Source: Plantago major
Taxonomy: Eukaryota > Streptophyta > Magnoliopsida > Lamiales > Plantaginaceae
Direction: 5' to 3'
Assembly: GCA_026545765.1 (NCBI GenBank)
Contig: CM048844.1
Coordinates: forward strand, 55,152,932-55,216,931
DNA length: 64,000 nucleotides
Shown here: piece after piece, positions 1-10,723 of the stretch
How positions within the stretch are numbered: the stretch's first letter is position 1
Layout of the letters: every line of letters starts with the position of its first letter
Notes under the pieces: model-generated
The model's database searches: none
What the model was told of the DNA's origin: nothing
The model's input: only the letters and a program-made list of their open reading frames with translations
Program-made: the position numbers and the translations under genes

Positions 1-780
1 TCCTTGAGCAACTAGAGCAATATTCTGCAACTTTTCAGTTGTTTGTTCTCTTTGAGTTGTCTCATAGTCAACTGTGGCAAGGTGAGAGAAAAGTTCCACT
101 GGAGTGATATCTGGCATTCCTTGGTTAAAGTAGAAAAATGTTGTATGCTCCCAGTTATGATTTAGACTTCTCACAATAGTCTTAATTTCTTCTGGTTGGG
201 TATATCTATTACTTTCACCAAGTGCAGCCATGTCACTCATGAGTGTTGTAAACCGGAAATCTAGCTCTTCAAGAGTCTCTATGGGACATTGTTTAAAGTT
301 TTGGAATTTGAGCTTCAAAACTTCGAACTTATTTTCCTTTGTTTTCTCAGTGCCGACACAGATTTCCTGAATCAGTTGCCAGGCCACTTTCGCCGTCTTT
401 GCACGTCACAGTTTACACTGTATGTGTTCTGGAGTGGAACGTATGATGATATTGCGAGCCTGACCATCCAGTCAATTTCTCTTGGCATCTTTTGATGTCC
501 AGAGCTCTTTGGACTTTGGCTCATAAATAACTTGACCAATAGGTCTTCCAATGGTTGAAGCACCTGTTTGTGAAGAACCACCACTTGGTTCTTCATCAGT
601 GGGAACTCTGTCTCTACCATTAGAAACCTCCATGACTTGCTTGATTTGTTGAATGACTATGGGGCCATTCTTTATTACTTCGATCATTTCATCTCTAATG
701 GCTTCTAGGTGGAGCATCATGTTGTTCTTCCATTTCTCATAATTCTCTGGCTTGAGAATTGGAGCGTCACTTAAAGACAT
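1..780 (-). pseudogene. gag: gag (UBN2-like) of element A, truncated by window edge
   Basis: The ATG at 780 starts a protein beginning MSLSDAPILKPENYEKWKN, the same start as gag in copies B, C and D. It has the tryptophan-rich N-terminal region of UBN2-type copia capsid proteins. An in-frame TGA near 472 follows AKRN where the other copies have Arg. Downstream the same reading continues, with the conserved block around 'MSDMAALGESNRYTQPEE' and then 'LFSHLATVDYETTQ', up to the window edge. A further stop lies near the 'CKL' block. By family role this is the nucleocapsid/capsid protein that packages element RNA in the cytoplasm. The zinc knuckle would lie left of position 1 and cannot be seen. 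Confidence 0.85.
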
Positions 781-884
781 CCTGCAGCAAACACACTAAA
801 CAGACAAATCAAGTGTAGGTGAAAATCAATTAGTGGGCACTTATCTGGGTTCTAGGTTCAGTGCAGAAGGCTTGGGAACCTCCT

Positions 885-896
885 GCTCTAATACCA
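885..896 (-). promoter_or_regulatory. Primer binding site of element A
   Basis: On the minus strand it reads TGGTATTAGAGC, two bases inside the LTR end. The usual copia site complementary to initiator-Met tRNA is TGGTATCAGAGC, so one base has changed (C to T). Confidence 0.85.
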
Positions 897-898
897 CT

Positions 899-2476
899 TG
901 TTGGTCCAGATAATGGCAAAGTAAAAGACTAGAGGGGGGGGGGGGGGGGTTGAATAGTCTTTTTCAAACTTTTGTCGCTAAACACAATTTCTCAGATATT
1001 TGTGAAGATATCTGATACTTATTTTCAGAGAGCGGAAGATCTTTTGTGATAAGTGCACATGCTCAGCAAGATATGTGTAAATACTTAGCAAAGTAAATAG
1101 AGCAAGTAATAAATTGCAGAAAGTAAATAACTCAAGTCTTTATAGTGGTATCTGAAGGTGGCGTAATCCTTCAACTAATCCACTTCGGCCTTTCTCAAAC
1201 CTAGAATCCACTAAGGCAGATAATTGAGTTAACCTTACAAATATCTTCTCTCGATTCCTAAATACACTAGGTTCTCAACCAAGTGTTCCCCTTGAGTTAT
1301 TCCCCGGCTTTCTCAGCTAAGTACTTCCTATACTCAGAAACCTTTGAGCTATTCCTTAGTTTCCCAAACTAAGTACTTCCTATGCTCAGTAACCTTGGAG
1401 TTACTCCTTAGTTTCCCAAACTAAGTACTTCCTATACTCCACACCATTTAAGGTGTTGGTTAAGGTCGTAGTTTTTAAGGATTTGATAGATTAATAACTT
1501 CTACAGTTATGTAATACTACCTTCTTGAACAAGAGTCACTTAACACACTTCACAATGTGTGGTGATATGTTCTTTACTGACCCAAGTCTATGATAAATGT
1601 TCTAGATAATGAATCTCAGATACTTGATCTTTTGATTCAACTCCTTCACAGATAGCAATGACTGTTAAGGATCAGGACACTTAGAACTTTCGTGCTACTT
1701 AGAATTCAAGAGCTTAGTCGCAACTGTAAGCTAGAGATTAAGTAGTCTGAAGGCTTGTATGCTTGAGAGAAAGATACCACTAGTTGTATTATCAGAGAAG
1801 CTTGGTATTTTCAGTGTAAGTTCAAGGTGTGGTTCTGTGTATTTTTCAAGCATTCTAAGTGATAATATTTATAGTTGCAAATCATGCCATTTGAATAGTA
1901 TCCGTTAGGCTTAATGAAATTCAAACTACTGATATCTGAAAATAGTACTGCAGAAGACGTTGTCTCTTTTCAGAGATTTCCTCTTATGTTTAGATGTCTC
2001 TGTCTGCGCATTTATTGCATTGTACTATTTTTGTCCTGTAGTGCCAATGGAACTATGCACGCTTTCTGAAGCATTGCATGTCCCTTTCCAGAGACCTTAT
2101 CATTTCCAGATACTTGTTAAAACATTGTTTCCCAGAAACATAGTTTTATCCAAGGTATCTGAGTGTTGATATCTGTGGGCACGTTTCCTCGTTCAGAAAC
2201 CTTGCGTTCTCAGATATCTTTTGCAAAACTGGTTTATTTAAGAAACACTTATTTTAATGTTGAAATTCTCCTGCTGGATGCCTTCTTCTTGGTCTTCTTC
2301 AAGAAAATAAAAATTACATTCAGAGACCTAACATCCTATACAAGATTTGCTAGACTATCATACATAGTGATTTTCCTCTTTTACAGTGTTCAAGTGAACC
2401 AAGAGTACTAACCACCTTTCTGAGCTAAGATACGTCATTAGGTTGCTGATCAAAATCTAAACATATATTCCTAACA
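899..2476 (-). repeat. 5' LTR of element A
   Basis: This is a 1578-bp LTR that on the minus strand starts TGTTAGGAATATATG and ends CCAACA. It has a TATA-like TATAAATA at 1866-1873. It also has the row of hairpin repeats (about 1262-1460) and, near its end, a run of 18 G on the plus strand (C on the sense strand) in the loop of an AAAAGACT/AGTCTTTT stem. Its ends were set by comparison with the LTRs at 19176-20790 and 61500-63125. Confidence 0.9.
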
Positions 2477-2620
2477 TACTTTATTGACTATCTCTCATAC
2501 TTTATTTACTATTTCTCCTACTTTATTCAATCTATTTCCTACCATCTTTCTTACTTTATTTAATTTTTTCTTAAAACTCATGTCCGGCTCCACGGGTAAT
2601 TGAAACCGGGACAGAAGGAG
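2477..2620. mobile_element. Right part of a Stowaway-like MITE, split by element A
   Basis: The right end reads ACCGGGACAGAAGGAG followed by TA. This matches the plant Stowaway terminal repeat (GGGACGGAGGGAGTA style) and its TA target duplication. The inner part has repeated 'tactttatt' and 'actatctctc' motifs typical of this MITE class. The left end should lie beyond the far side of element A, outside the window. The call rests on remembered terminal-repeat consensus. Confidence 0.6.
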
Positions 2621-3782
2621 TATAATATAATATAATATATAAAGTTGATGAGCTAAACCCACCAGATTCATTCAAATTCCATCCATCCTACGTGAAATTT
2701 TGATTCTATGGCTAAGCAGAGTCTGAATAGGGGAACATGGTAGTGTTGTTGCTAAGATCATGTAAGCAATGTTATTGCTTGGTGACAAAATTTTATGTCT
2801 TATGGTTGCTGAAAATGCGGAAGGTTTGCCAGCCAAATTAATAACTAAATTTGTTCGAGATTTTGAGTGACAACATGCAGTAATTCATAGGGATTTTTCT
2901 TTGGTGATTAAATTTCTTAAATCGACAAATTTCTGCTTTGCCCCTTTGGTTCACTTTTCAAAGAAATTCATGTATTGATGGAAAATTTTGTTCCATATCT
3001 GTCACTATTAAAGTTAAACCTACCTATCTACAAATCATTAATCATTTATCTCCATCTTCATGCCCGATATTGATTATCTCTTTGTATTAATAAAGAAAAA
3101 TCAGCTTGTCGTATTTTTTTCTGATTTATTTTTTTACGTTTCAATTGGTGTTTCTCCAATTATGGAGGATGATCCAAGCATAAAAGAAGTAGAAAAGTAC
3201 TGAATAATATACTTATTTAAGTTATAGTTATCATGAGAATAATTAAGTTTGAGTGTATATCTTCAACAAAATTAAAACATTTTGATATAATAGATAGATG
3301 TTGATGAAGTGGATTATATACTTTAAGGACAATATTAAGCTAATCCAAGCTTACAAGAATGAACTTATACAACCTTATACCATTCCCAGTGATGGCCGTG
3401 AATAGTATTTTTTAATAGATTATTAATATTATTATTATTAATTTAATTAAATAAATCATTTCATTCACTAAAATAAAATATTAATCTCATATAACTTTAT
3501 CTACAAAAATCCAAAAACTACTTTGACAAATATTTGAATTCGCCGTGACAAGACGAATCTATAGACACCAATCTTGAATACTATTATTAATTAAATAAAT
3601 TGTTTTATTCATCAAAATAAAATATAAATTTATTGATAAAGATAAAATGAAATAATGGAATTTTAAAAATTAAACACGACTCATTAAAACACATTATAAA
3701 TAATTAACGTAGCATCAAGCGTTCAAAAAGATACTCATTTTAAATATTTTTGCATCAAACATTCGATTATTTTGATTCGCCT
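2621..3782. other. AT-rich DNA with no gene seen
   Basis: There are only short accidental ORFs. Two AT-rich stretches, at about 3408-3500 and 3575-3640, resemble each other (both contain 'ttaattaaataaat' followed by 'caaaataaaata' style sequence), so they may be an old local duplication. No domain, RNA gene or terminal repeat was recognised. Confidence 0.6.
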
Positions 3783-3783
3783 C

Positions 3784-3821
<38 letters not shown>

Positions 3822-3835
3822 GTATATATATATAC

Positions 3836-3867
<32 letters not shown>

Positions 3868-3886
3868 GTATATATATACATATACG

Positions 3887-3936
<50 letters not shown>

Positions 3937-3944
3937 CATATACG

Positions 3945-3980
<36 letters not shown>
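3783..3980. repeat. TA microsatellite with inner higher-order repeats
   Basis: About 200 bp of alternating TA, interrupted by spaced G and C bases (TATGTATATATACATATACG type). One interrupted block occurs twice, near 3866-3900 and 3924-3956, so part of the array has duplicated as a larger unit. The array gives long Tyr-Ile ORFs in several frames that are not genes. Confidence 0.95.
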
Positions 3981-3983
<3 letters not shown>

Positions 3984-5117
3984 GACCATACCATTTGTGC
4001 ACTTTCGGTTATTCTGGGCACTTTCGTATATTTTTCTACTATATTCTAAAGTTGATGGTTTACTTTAAAGCACACATGATCCGCATGTGCATAAATGATA
4101 CTTGTAGCGCTTTCTTATTACCCGGACATTTTTCTAATACAAAATTAATGTAAAAAGAAATTCATTTTAAGTTGTATTAACTCTACGTTTCTTTTTATTT
4201 TTGAATTTAGGTTTTGACTTTTCTCTAAATACTTATGTATGAAAGATAATGAATAGTCGTAGGAGATAGTGAACAAAGTAGAAGAGGTGAGAAGGTAAAG
4301 AATAAAGTAATAAATTAATTTTCATTTTTTAGGCATTTGAAGATGAGATTAATCCATCCATATATTATAAAGACCAGTTTTTATTATCAATTCTAGCTAT
4401 AGTACTTTGACCTCAAATCAATGTGATAAATTCTTTCATGTTTTTAGATTAAAAAATTACAAAACAATTATAATCAGGGTAAATTTATTTTTGATGCCAA
4501 GTTAATGCGTATTTGGTTCTGTTACCTTTACAATTTTAATCTAATTTTGGCTACATAATTCTGCAAATGATATTCAACTTTGTAACTACTTATAAATGTA
4601 ATCAATCAAATCTTCTAAATCGCATAATTCCATCAAAATTGCCACCCACACACTAATTTTCTCAAGGGCATGAATCCAGATAGGAGGACCTTTGGATCTA
4701 TGCTTGACATAGTCCCTTCAACTGATCTTTTAAGAATGTTCTATGAATCGTGTACTAAACGTGCTCTTTTCAATTACAGAAGAAAGAATAGATACACGTG
4801 AGCTACTTGGTGGTGTGTTGATCTTTACATGTCTATCAACTACATTTTACATGTGAAGACTTTCAATTTCATTTTCTTGATCTATAAGATTCGATCGGTA
4901 GGATGAGGTATAAGGTTTCTCTTCTCTACGGTCTCTGGTTGGAAGGAGTGGTTCTATCCAACCCGAATTTCAACCCCGTTTGAAATAATGATGTTCAGGT
5001 CCGGTCTGGTATATACTCGAACCCGTTACATACCTTTGTTACAAGACCCGACCGCAACATTTTATGATTAAGTTAGTAAAAAACTACATTTTTTTCCCAG
5101 AAGGGGGGAATCTCCAT
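3981..5117. other. Non-coding DNA with no gene seen
   Basis: No credible ORF. A purine-rich stretch at about 4229-4320 ('gataatgaatagt', 'agtgaacaaagtag', 'aataaagtaataaa') resembles the inside of Stowaway-like MITEs read the other way, but I found no terminal repeats for it. Confidence 0.5.
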
Positions 5118-5456
5118 ATACTCTCTAGGCGGGGAAACTCTCTTCGATCTTCTCTCTACTTTCTTGATACATAACGGGCATGGGGATCTGATACTCTCTA
5201 GGTGGGGAAACTCTCTTAGATCTTCTCTCTACTTTCCTAATCTCCATAACGAGCCGCCTGGGGGGGGGGGATCAGGTGATACTCTCTAGGCAGAGAAAAT
5301 GTCTTCGATCTTGTTTGTAATTTCTTGATCTCCATGACGGGAGGGGGGGGGGGGTCCGGCAGTTACACTCTAGGTGGGGGAATCTCTCTTCTATCTTTTC
5401 TTTACTTTCTTCATCCATAACGGGCCCGCAGCCGGGGGGGGGGGGGGGGGGGGAGC
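5118..5456. repeat. G-run minisatellite, four degenerate copies
   Basis: Four direct copies of a unit of about 72-89 bp start near 5119, 5191, 5280 and 5365. Each begins 'actctctaggnggggaa' or similar, continues with a TC-rich stretch and ends 'cataacgggc'. Between units lie G homopolymers of up to about 20 bases (ends near 5270, 5354 and 5453). The variable G runs could form quadruplexes and are error-prone in sequencing. Confidence 0.85.
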
Positions 5457-5645
5457 CAACCGTACCATGTGAAATTATGTTCGTAGAATAATAATTTAGC
5501 GGGGTGACGCATACCACCACGGGGTTGCTGGGAACCGGTGGGTTGTAAAAAAACAACCGTAACATGTGAAATTACGTTTGTATAATAGTTTTGTGTGTGT
5601 GTGTAGTGGGGTGACCAAATATCACCGCGAGATTGTTGGGACAAC
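5457..5645. repeat. Tandem dimer of a 97-bp unit
   Basis: Two copies start CAACCGTACCATGTGAAAT (5457) and CAACCGTAACATGTGAAAT (5554). Both continue with a 'ggggtgac' block and a 'gttg.tggga' block. The second copy has gained a short TG microsatellite. It directly follows the G-run minisatellite, so both may be parts of one rearranged locus. Confidence 0.8.
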
Positions 5646-6399
5646 CCTATTGATTGTGTTGTATACTTTTGTATTTTATTTTGGTTCCGTTTGAGGGATA
5701 GATTTTTTTGTAAAAAAACATGTACCTGTTACTAATTAACAAGTCGGGTACGGTAGAAACCTATTTTTACATTTTTTGTAGTTAACATAAATAAACACTC
5801 AATGATATAATATTGGATGAAGAATGACTACCGACCGACACCACGACCAACGTTGTCTACAAGTAATTTTAACTATCTTATTTTCTAAATTTATTTATTT
5901 AATCCTCACATTTCTATTTATTATTAAAAGTAAACTATAACGTGACATCGCTACGAGTTAGTACTAGTATACACGTAATATAGTGAATCATTCATCACTA
6001 ATAAACGTGGCAACACTCCTTTAATTTCCTTAATTAGTAAGTTTCTACTACCATACTTGAGATTATTATTTCCACCGCCTCACACTTGATCTTATCCTCG
6101 GCCATTTCATCATACTTATTAAATGATGATTATTATCGTTTATACTACTTCACAAATCACTACTACTATCTCTTTCCCCTATACTACTTCGCATAGTTCT
6201 GTTACAAAAACAAAACACATTTGTTTCCCAAACAACTTATCACACAGTTTCACACACGTACCAATTTGATCATGGACGGAACAAGAAAATGAAACTTGTG
6301 CACTAGACATGTATAAATTAGAAAACCCAGTTGATCGAAATGGGAAATAGAACCGTGTAGTGCCCTAGAAGCTAGCAGTGGTGTTAGTGCATACGGATA
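5646..6399. other. Non-coding DNA with no gene seen
   Basis: AT-rich sequence with no convincing ORF, RNA gene or repeat end. It may include the inner part of the LTR-like piece that follows, but no boundary is visible. Confidence 0.5.
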
Positions 6400-7528
6400 A
6401 TATGGTTGATGCTAATGGCACGTTGCCGGTGAATTGTAAGTGTATTTAGCAACTTGTTGTTTAGTATCTTTGTAAATAATTTTGGTAACTTGTTGTTTGA
6501 CAAATATGTGTGACTTGAAATTATTGATATAGTGCTAGCATACGGTCTATGTATATGTGACTTATATGGTCGAAGTTGTTGATATGAAATGTTCCATTTT
6601 GGTATAGTAAAAAGCTAATAGTGCTTGATTCATGAAATGACTAATTGCTCCCACGTACGGATGGGATATGTGCTGTTGTCTGAAAATATAATCATTCTTT
6701 GATAAAGTGTTAGCTGAATATATGTATGTATATAATTATCTTAATTGCATTCATAAGAGATAAGAAGAGGATCTGTTATGGCTGCTGACGACCATGAGTC
6801 ATGTGTTATGTGAAAATTCTCCAGTATTGACTGGATACAAAGTACCGTACGACCACCCTGAGTTCACTGAACTCCATGTGTTATATGATGAAATGGATGG
6901 TAACGCAATGGCCATCATCGTGATCACGAATTACTCATAGTCGTAACAGAGCCATAGTAGACAAAGAAAATGACTAAGCACGTGCATTATTATATAAATG
7001 TGAATGATGTTAAGTGTTTATAGCTGATATGTTGGAATGAGAAATGAACTTACGTGATTTTGTAACTGTGAAATAAATAAAATTCTTATGTTGATTGTGA
7101 ATGAATGTGAATATATGTGACTGAAAGTGACGTGCTTACCAGGTGTTAAATAGCTTGTTGTCGGTTATTTTACTTGTTATTAAATGACCTGTTACTAATT
7201 ATACTTATTGAGATCCGCGACTCATTCAAAATGCGATGATGTTTTTATAGATTTTGAGGCAAAAGCAGGCATTAGCTGAAAAGAAGTAAGTCATGCATCA
7301 AAGGTCGGACTGCTGGTTTCCAATCGTTCTCCCTTGGCTCGTCATCTGCATATCATACCTGAAAACACTTTTGTTTTGTAAAAAGATAATTTATAAGAAA
7401 GATTTGAAAATGTATTTTGCAGGCATGCATATGTAAATGTGGTCAAAGTACTTATATTTAAAGCTTTCGCGCGTCTTAAATATAATTTTATTATCGGTAA
7501 TTATCTGTGAGGGTGATAGGACGTCACA
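6400..7528 (+). mobile_element. Possible 3' part of a chromovirus-type LTR
   Basis: The stretch ends in GGACGTCACA at 7528, right where a Sirevirus LTR fragment begins abruptly. That end is nearly the inverse complement of TGTAACGCCC, the start of the LTR-like sequence at 47375, as expected for the two ends of one LTR type. There is no ORF. The left boundary is a guess and no start was found, so this may be a solo LTR, a truncated LTR or unrelated DNA. Confidence 0.3.
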
Positions 7529-7692
7529 TTCCTGCTGGATGTTTGCTTCTTGGTCTTCTTCAAAGTGATAAAAATTACAATATAAGACCTAACATCCTAT
7601 ACAAGATTTACTAAACTAACATACTCAGTAAGCTTCCTCTTTTACAATGTTCAAGTGAACTAAGAGTACTAATTACCTTTCTGAACTAAGAC
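7529..7692 (-). repeat. 3' LTR fragment of element E
   Basis: It matches 2270-2445 of the element A LTR, including 'cctgctggatg', 'cctaacatcctatacaag' and 'caagtgaac.aagagtact'. It is cut at both sides. A small deletion joins it directly to UTR sequence 'tttttgatcagtca', which in copies C and D lies before the polypurine tract. Confidence 0.8.
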
Positions 7693-8109
7693 CCTTTTTG
7701 ATCAGTCACCTATAACTATCTAAAAACCTATCATAAACTGGATGAGGAAACAATCCAACAATTAAACATTTCTTTTGATATTTTAATTCATTTATTTAAG
7801 TGTAGAATGTAAAAATCAACCAAATCACAAGGTGTGATATTTGCTGACAAGTTATCTTTTCATTAGAATGATATCTGAGAGTAGGTTTATCAGATAAATT
7901 ACAAGTAAAGCACATATAACTTTTACAAGATAAACATTAAGTTCTATCAGCAAGATACAAAAAATACACAACTTTATAGGACAACAGGAAGTTCCAAGTT
8001 CCAAGTGAACATCCTAAAAGTTGGTCTTCAAGTCTTCATCTTCTTCAGCTCCTTTGGAAAACCCTGTCACCATATCTCTTAACATCTTCTGAATATTCAA
8101 GGATATAGG

Positions 8110-8740
8110 TTATGACTCTCATTTCAGCATTCCTTGCATCTTCAACATTCTCCTTGTAAGATTTGGTGGGTTGATTCTCAATTATGTTTTCCATCCAAAG
8201 GTATTTATTCCATTGCCAGACATGTTCAAGTTGTATTTATGAGGGTTTGTAATGCTCATATATCTTTCTCAAATAAGCTAAGTCACCCAAAAATTGCTCT
8301 TTGGTCATGTATAATGACTCATAAGGCTCAATTGCCAGCTTTGTCCTTGAACCTGTTCCTGTGGGATCTTCAATCCTGTGCACATCATCAGGTCTATGAT
8401 AAGGACATACTTCAGATAGCTCCTTCCTCCTGGGTATCTGTCTGACTTGGACTTCAAAGTCTAGCCATTGCTTGACACGATCCTTAGCTATTAAATCTGG
8501 CTTGTCTTTTCTCCATGTCATCTTCTGTCTATAGATGGGTACTAGTTGACCTCCTTCATTGACTAGTAGATGTTTTAATTCCAGTATCCAGTAACCATTA
8601 CTTTGATGAATGCATCTCCACATAGTCGGGTCAAAATCAACCTTTACATACTCAATGTTAGCATCTTCAGGTTTTGGTGGTAGAAGATTGGCAAACTTTT
8701 CAGTTCTCCTTCTATTCCTCCTCTGTCTGGAGTTTTCCAT
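8110..8740 (-). pseudogene. C-terminal part of Sirevirus extra (env-like) ORF, element E
   Basis: The open part (8740 to 8237) starts MENSRQRRNRRRTEKF and matches the C-terminal domain of the extra ORF in B, C and D: 'NGYWILELKHLLVNE', 'DFEVQVR', 'CPYHRPDDVHRIED', 'YESLYMTKEQFLGDL'. After the stop following HYKPS, matching sequence goes on to about 8110 ('LEHVWQWNKYL', 'NQPTKSYKEN'). No known enzyme motif, signal peptide or membrane segment is seen. The basic stretch RQRRNRRR could bind nucleic acid or direct nuclear entry; that is inference. The N-terminal part is missing because the gypsy element begins at 8747. Confidence 0.75.
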
Positions 8741-8746
8741 TTTCTT

Positions 8747-8881
8747 TGTTGGGGGACGCTCTACATTGGTTTGGACTTAGGAGACTTTGGTGGTAGAACA
8801 TTTGCTTTGGACGCTCTACAGTGATTTGGACTTAGGAGACTTAGGAAGAACTTATTAAGTGTTTGGGGGACTTCACCCTCA
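8747..8881 (+). repeat. 5' LTR remnant of element G
   Basis: It starts TGTTGGGGGAC and ends CACCCTCA, seven bases before the primer site. Only 135 bp remain, far shorter than usual Tat LTRs, so it is probably the last part of a truncated LTR. It contains two copies of a 'ggacgctctaca..tttggacttaggagactt' block about 55 bp apart. Confidence 0.55.
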
Positions 8882-8887
8882 ATATTT

Positions 8888-8901
8888 TGGTGCCGTCTGT
8901 G
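8888..8901 (+). promoter_or_regulatory. Primer binding site of element G
   Basis: TGGTGCCGTCTGTG resembles the TGGCGCCGTCTGTGGG site common just inside the 5' LTR of plant Tat-type gypsy elements, with one C to T change. Its place between the LTR remnant and gag supports it. The tRNA is not assigned here. Confidence 0.65.
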
Positions 8902-8937
8902 AGAAACTTTACGAAAAGTTTCATAGCTCTTTATGTA

Positions 8938-10690
8938 ATGGCAAGACCCAGAAGATCAGCGAGAACCACTACTACTGCGGTAGGAACTCCAGCTCCTAGG
9001 CAAAGAGGGAGACCTCCCACTAGGAGAGGGCGAAAGGCGAGAGGCACATCAAGGAACACAAATGAGTATCCAAGCGATGGCCATACTGCTAGTGTTTCTT
9101 CAGAGGAGGAATGAGTCGCTGACCCGCCCGCGAGAGTACAAGGATTTGGAGTAGCAGTCCAACACTTAGGAGGACAAGTTCCTCCGGCAGGAACACATGG
9201 TCCTCCACCAGGAAGAAACTTCACTCTTCTGAACGGTCAGATCGTTCATCCCAGTGAGTTTGGAATGAATGAGAACCAGTTCGGCCTCATACTCACCACC
9301 ATCCAGGGATGCTTTGGTTCTAACAATGTCCAGCCTCCTCAGCCCACTCCACCCTTGGCTGTTCCTAGGCGAACTGAACCCGCTCATTCAAGAAATGAAC
9401 ATCGTCCTGTTCTGGAAAGGATAGGTGAGCCGGCTCAACCAGAGGATCTGTAAAACCTCCTCAATAGGAGAGTCGCTGCATCTCAGGAACATCGAGAGAG
9501 GAGCCCAGTAAGACCCAGAATGGATGAAGCTGGTACTAGTCGCCATCCGGCTCTTCAAACAAGAGCAAGGGACCATATGGCAGAAAGTATTCCTGCGTTC
9601 CCAATTGATGATCTCCCTCCTGACGTGGCCATCAATCCTAGAACGGGTGAGAGGCTCACTGCTGAACAGGTCTACATTCAGCAGAAGGCCTTGGAGACTC
9701 AGATTGCCAGTCTGGGCAAAATGGTGAAAGCTCATGAAAAGGTGATGACAAGAGATCCAAATCCCTTGTGCGATGTGATAAGGAGGGAGAGAAAACGTCC
9801 TGATTCTAACATTCCCAACCTTGAACATTACTATGGGGATACATGCCCTGTTGGCCACCTAACCAGGTATGAGAGTAAGATGGAATCCAACGGCTTGAAT
9901 GAGAATATGAAGGCTCTCACCTTCTCAACCACTCTTTTCAGAGAAGCTATGGATTGGTGGACCGCCCTACCCAACGGCTCCATCAAAAGCTATGCAGATA
10001 TCACCTCTATTTTCCTGAAAAGATTTGAGAAAGCAAAAAAGAGGAAGAGATCAGTAGTACATTTGGCGGGAGTCATTCAGAAGGAGAACGAGGATCTTAG
10101 GACCTTCCTTGATCGCTTCAATGCTGAAGTATGCCAGGATGAAGCTCATAGCATCAAAGAACGGACCCAACACCTGTATGCTAACACCTACAATGATGAT
10201 CTCAGAAAGAAGTTCTCCAATGAAGAAATCATAACCGAAAAGTATCTAGAGGATATTTGTGTGGGAGTCTTGTATGGTGAAGAGTATCGAAGAAACGTTC
10301 CAGTAAGAGCCGAGACTAAGAAGGGAAAATAGCCGATGAGACAAGATCTAGCGCCTCGTCCTGGAAAGTTTGAGCAAAGAAAGGATTTCAAAGATAAGAG
10401 AGAATTTCGTAGGGAGAGAACCCCTCCCAGGAGATATGCGGAGTACACTCGCCTCAATAGACCTAGATCCGACATCTTGGCCTCTATTGTTGAAAAGAAT
10501 TTGGATGTTCAATGGCGCAAACCAACAAGGAGTAGCAAAAGAAGCAGGGTTTCTAGAGAATACTGCAGATTCCATAAGCATAAAAGGCCATTCCACTGAA
10601 GATTGTGTCTAATTGAAAACTGAGATTGAAAGTCTAATAAGAAGCGGCAAGCTGAAGGAACTAATCTTTGAAGAAGAACCCTCCCGCCAC
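8938..10690 (+). pseudogene. gag: gag of Tat-type gypsy element G
   Basis: The chosen ATG at 8938 begins MARPRRSARTTTT, a basic start common in plant gypsy gag. The frame is kept to about 10590 but is broken by a TGA at 9112, a TAA at 9451 and a TAG at 10330. The Retrotrans_gag domain lies at about 9860-10310 ('ALTFSTTLFREAMDWW', 'SYADITSIFLKRFEKAKK', 'LAGVIQKENEDLRTFLDRF'). A C-terminal 'YCRFHKHK' block is shifted out of frame by one extra base near 10580, after which 'GHSTEDC' and 'LKTEIESLIRSGKLKEL' follow. These are the usual gag end motifs of this lineage. It would form the capsid in the cytoplasm. It cannot be made whole from this copy. Confidence 0.85.
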
Positions 10691-10723
10691 TAAAGGAACG
10701 AACGGAGAAGAGAAGAGTGTGAT

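Larger units (their letters stand above)
1..2476 (-). mobile_element. Sirevirus-type Ty1/copia element A, 5' part only
   Basis: Read on the minus strand this is a complete 5' LTR, a tRNA-Met primer binding site, a short leader and the first part of gag. The rest lies left of the window. The LTR and gag closely match copies B and D to the right, so they form one family. It is inserted in a MITE whose right end follows at 2477. The family assignment rests on the gag sequence and on the gene order of related copies in this window. Confidence 0.9.
7529..8746 (-). mobile_element. Sirevirus-type element E, 3' end remnant
   Basis: On the minus strand this holds the C-terminal part of the extra (env-like) gene, a 3' UTR matching those of C and D, and a piece of the 3' LTR. 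The left side is cut by the LTR-like end at 7528 and the right side by the gypsy element. The polypurine tract and the first part of the LTR (about 60 bp) are missing at the UTR/LTR junction. Confidence 0.8.

Noticed and set aside
3715..4153. Long overlapping Tyr/Ile-rich ORFs on both strands
   Set aside because: They come only from the TA microsatellite and have no non-repeat conserved part.
5272..5644. Proline-rich minus-strand ORFs
   Set aside because: They are produced by G homopolymers of the minisatellite.
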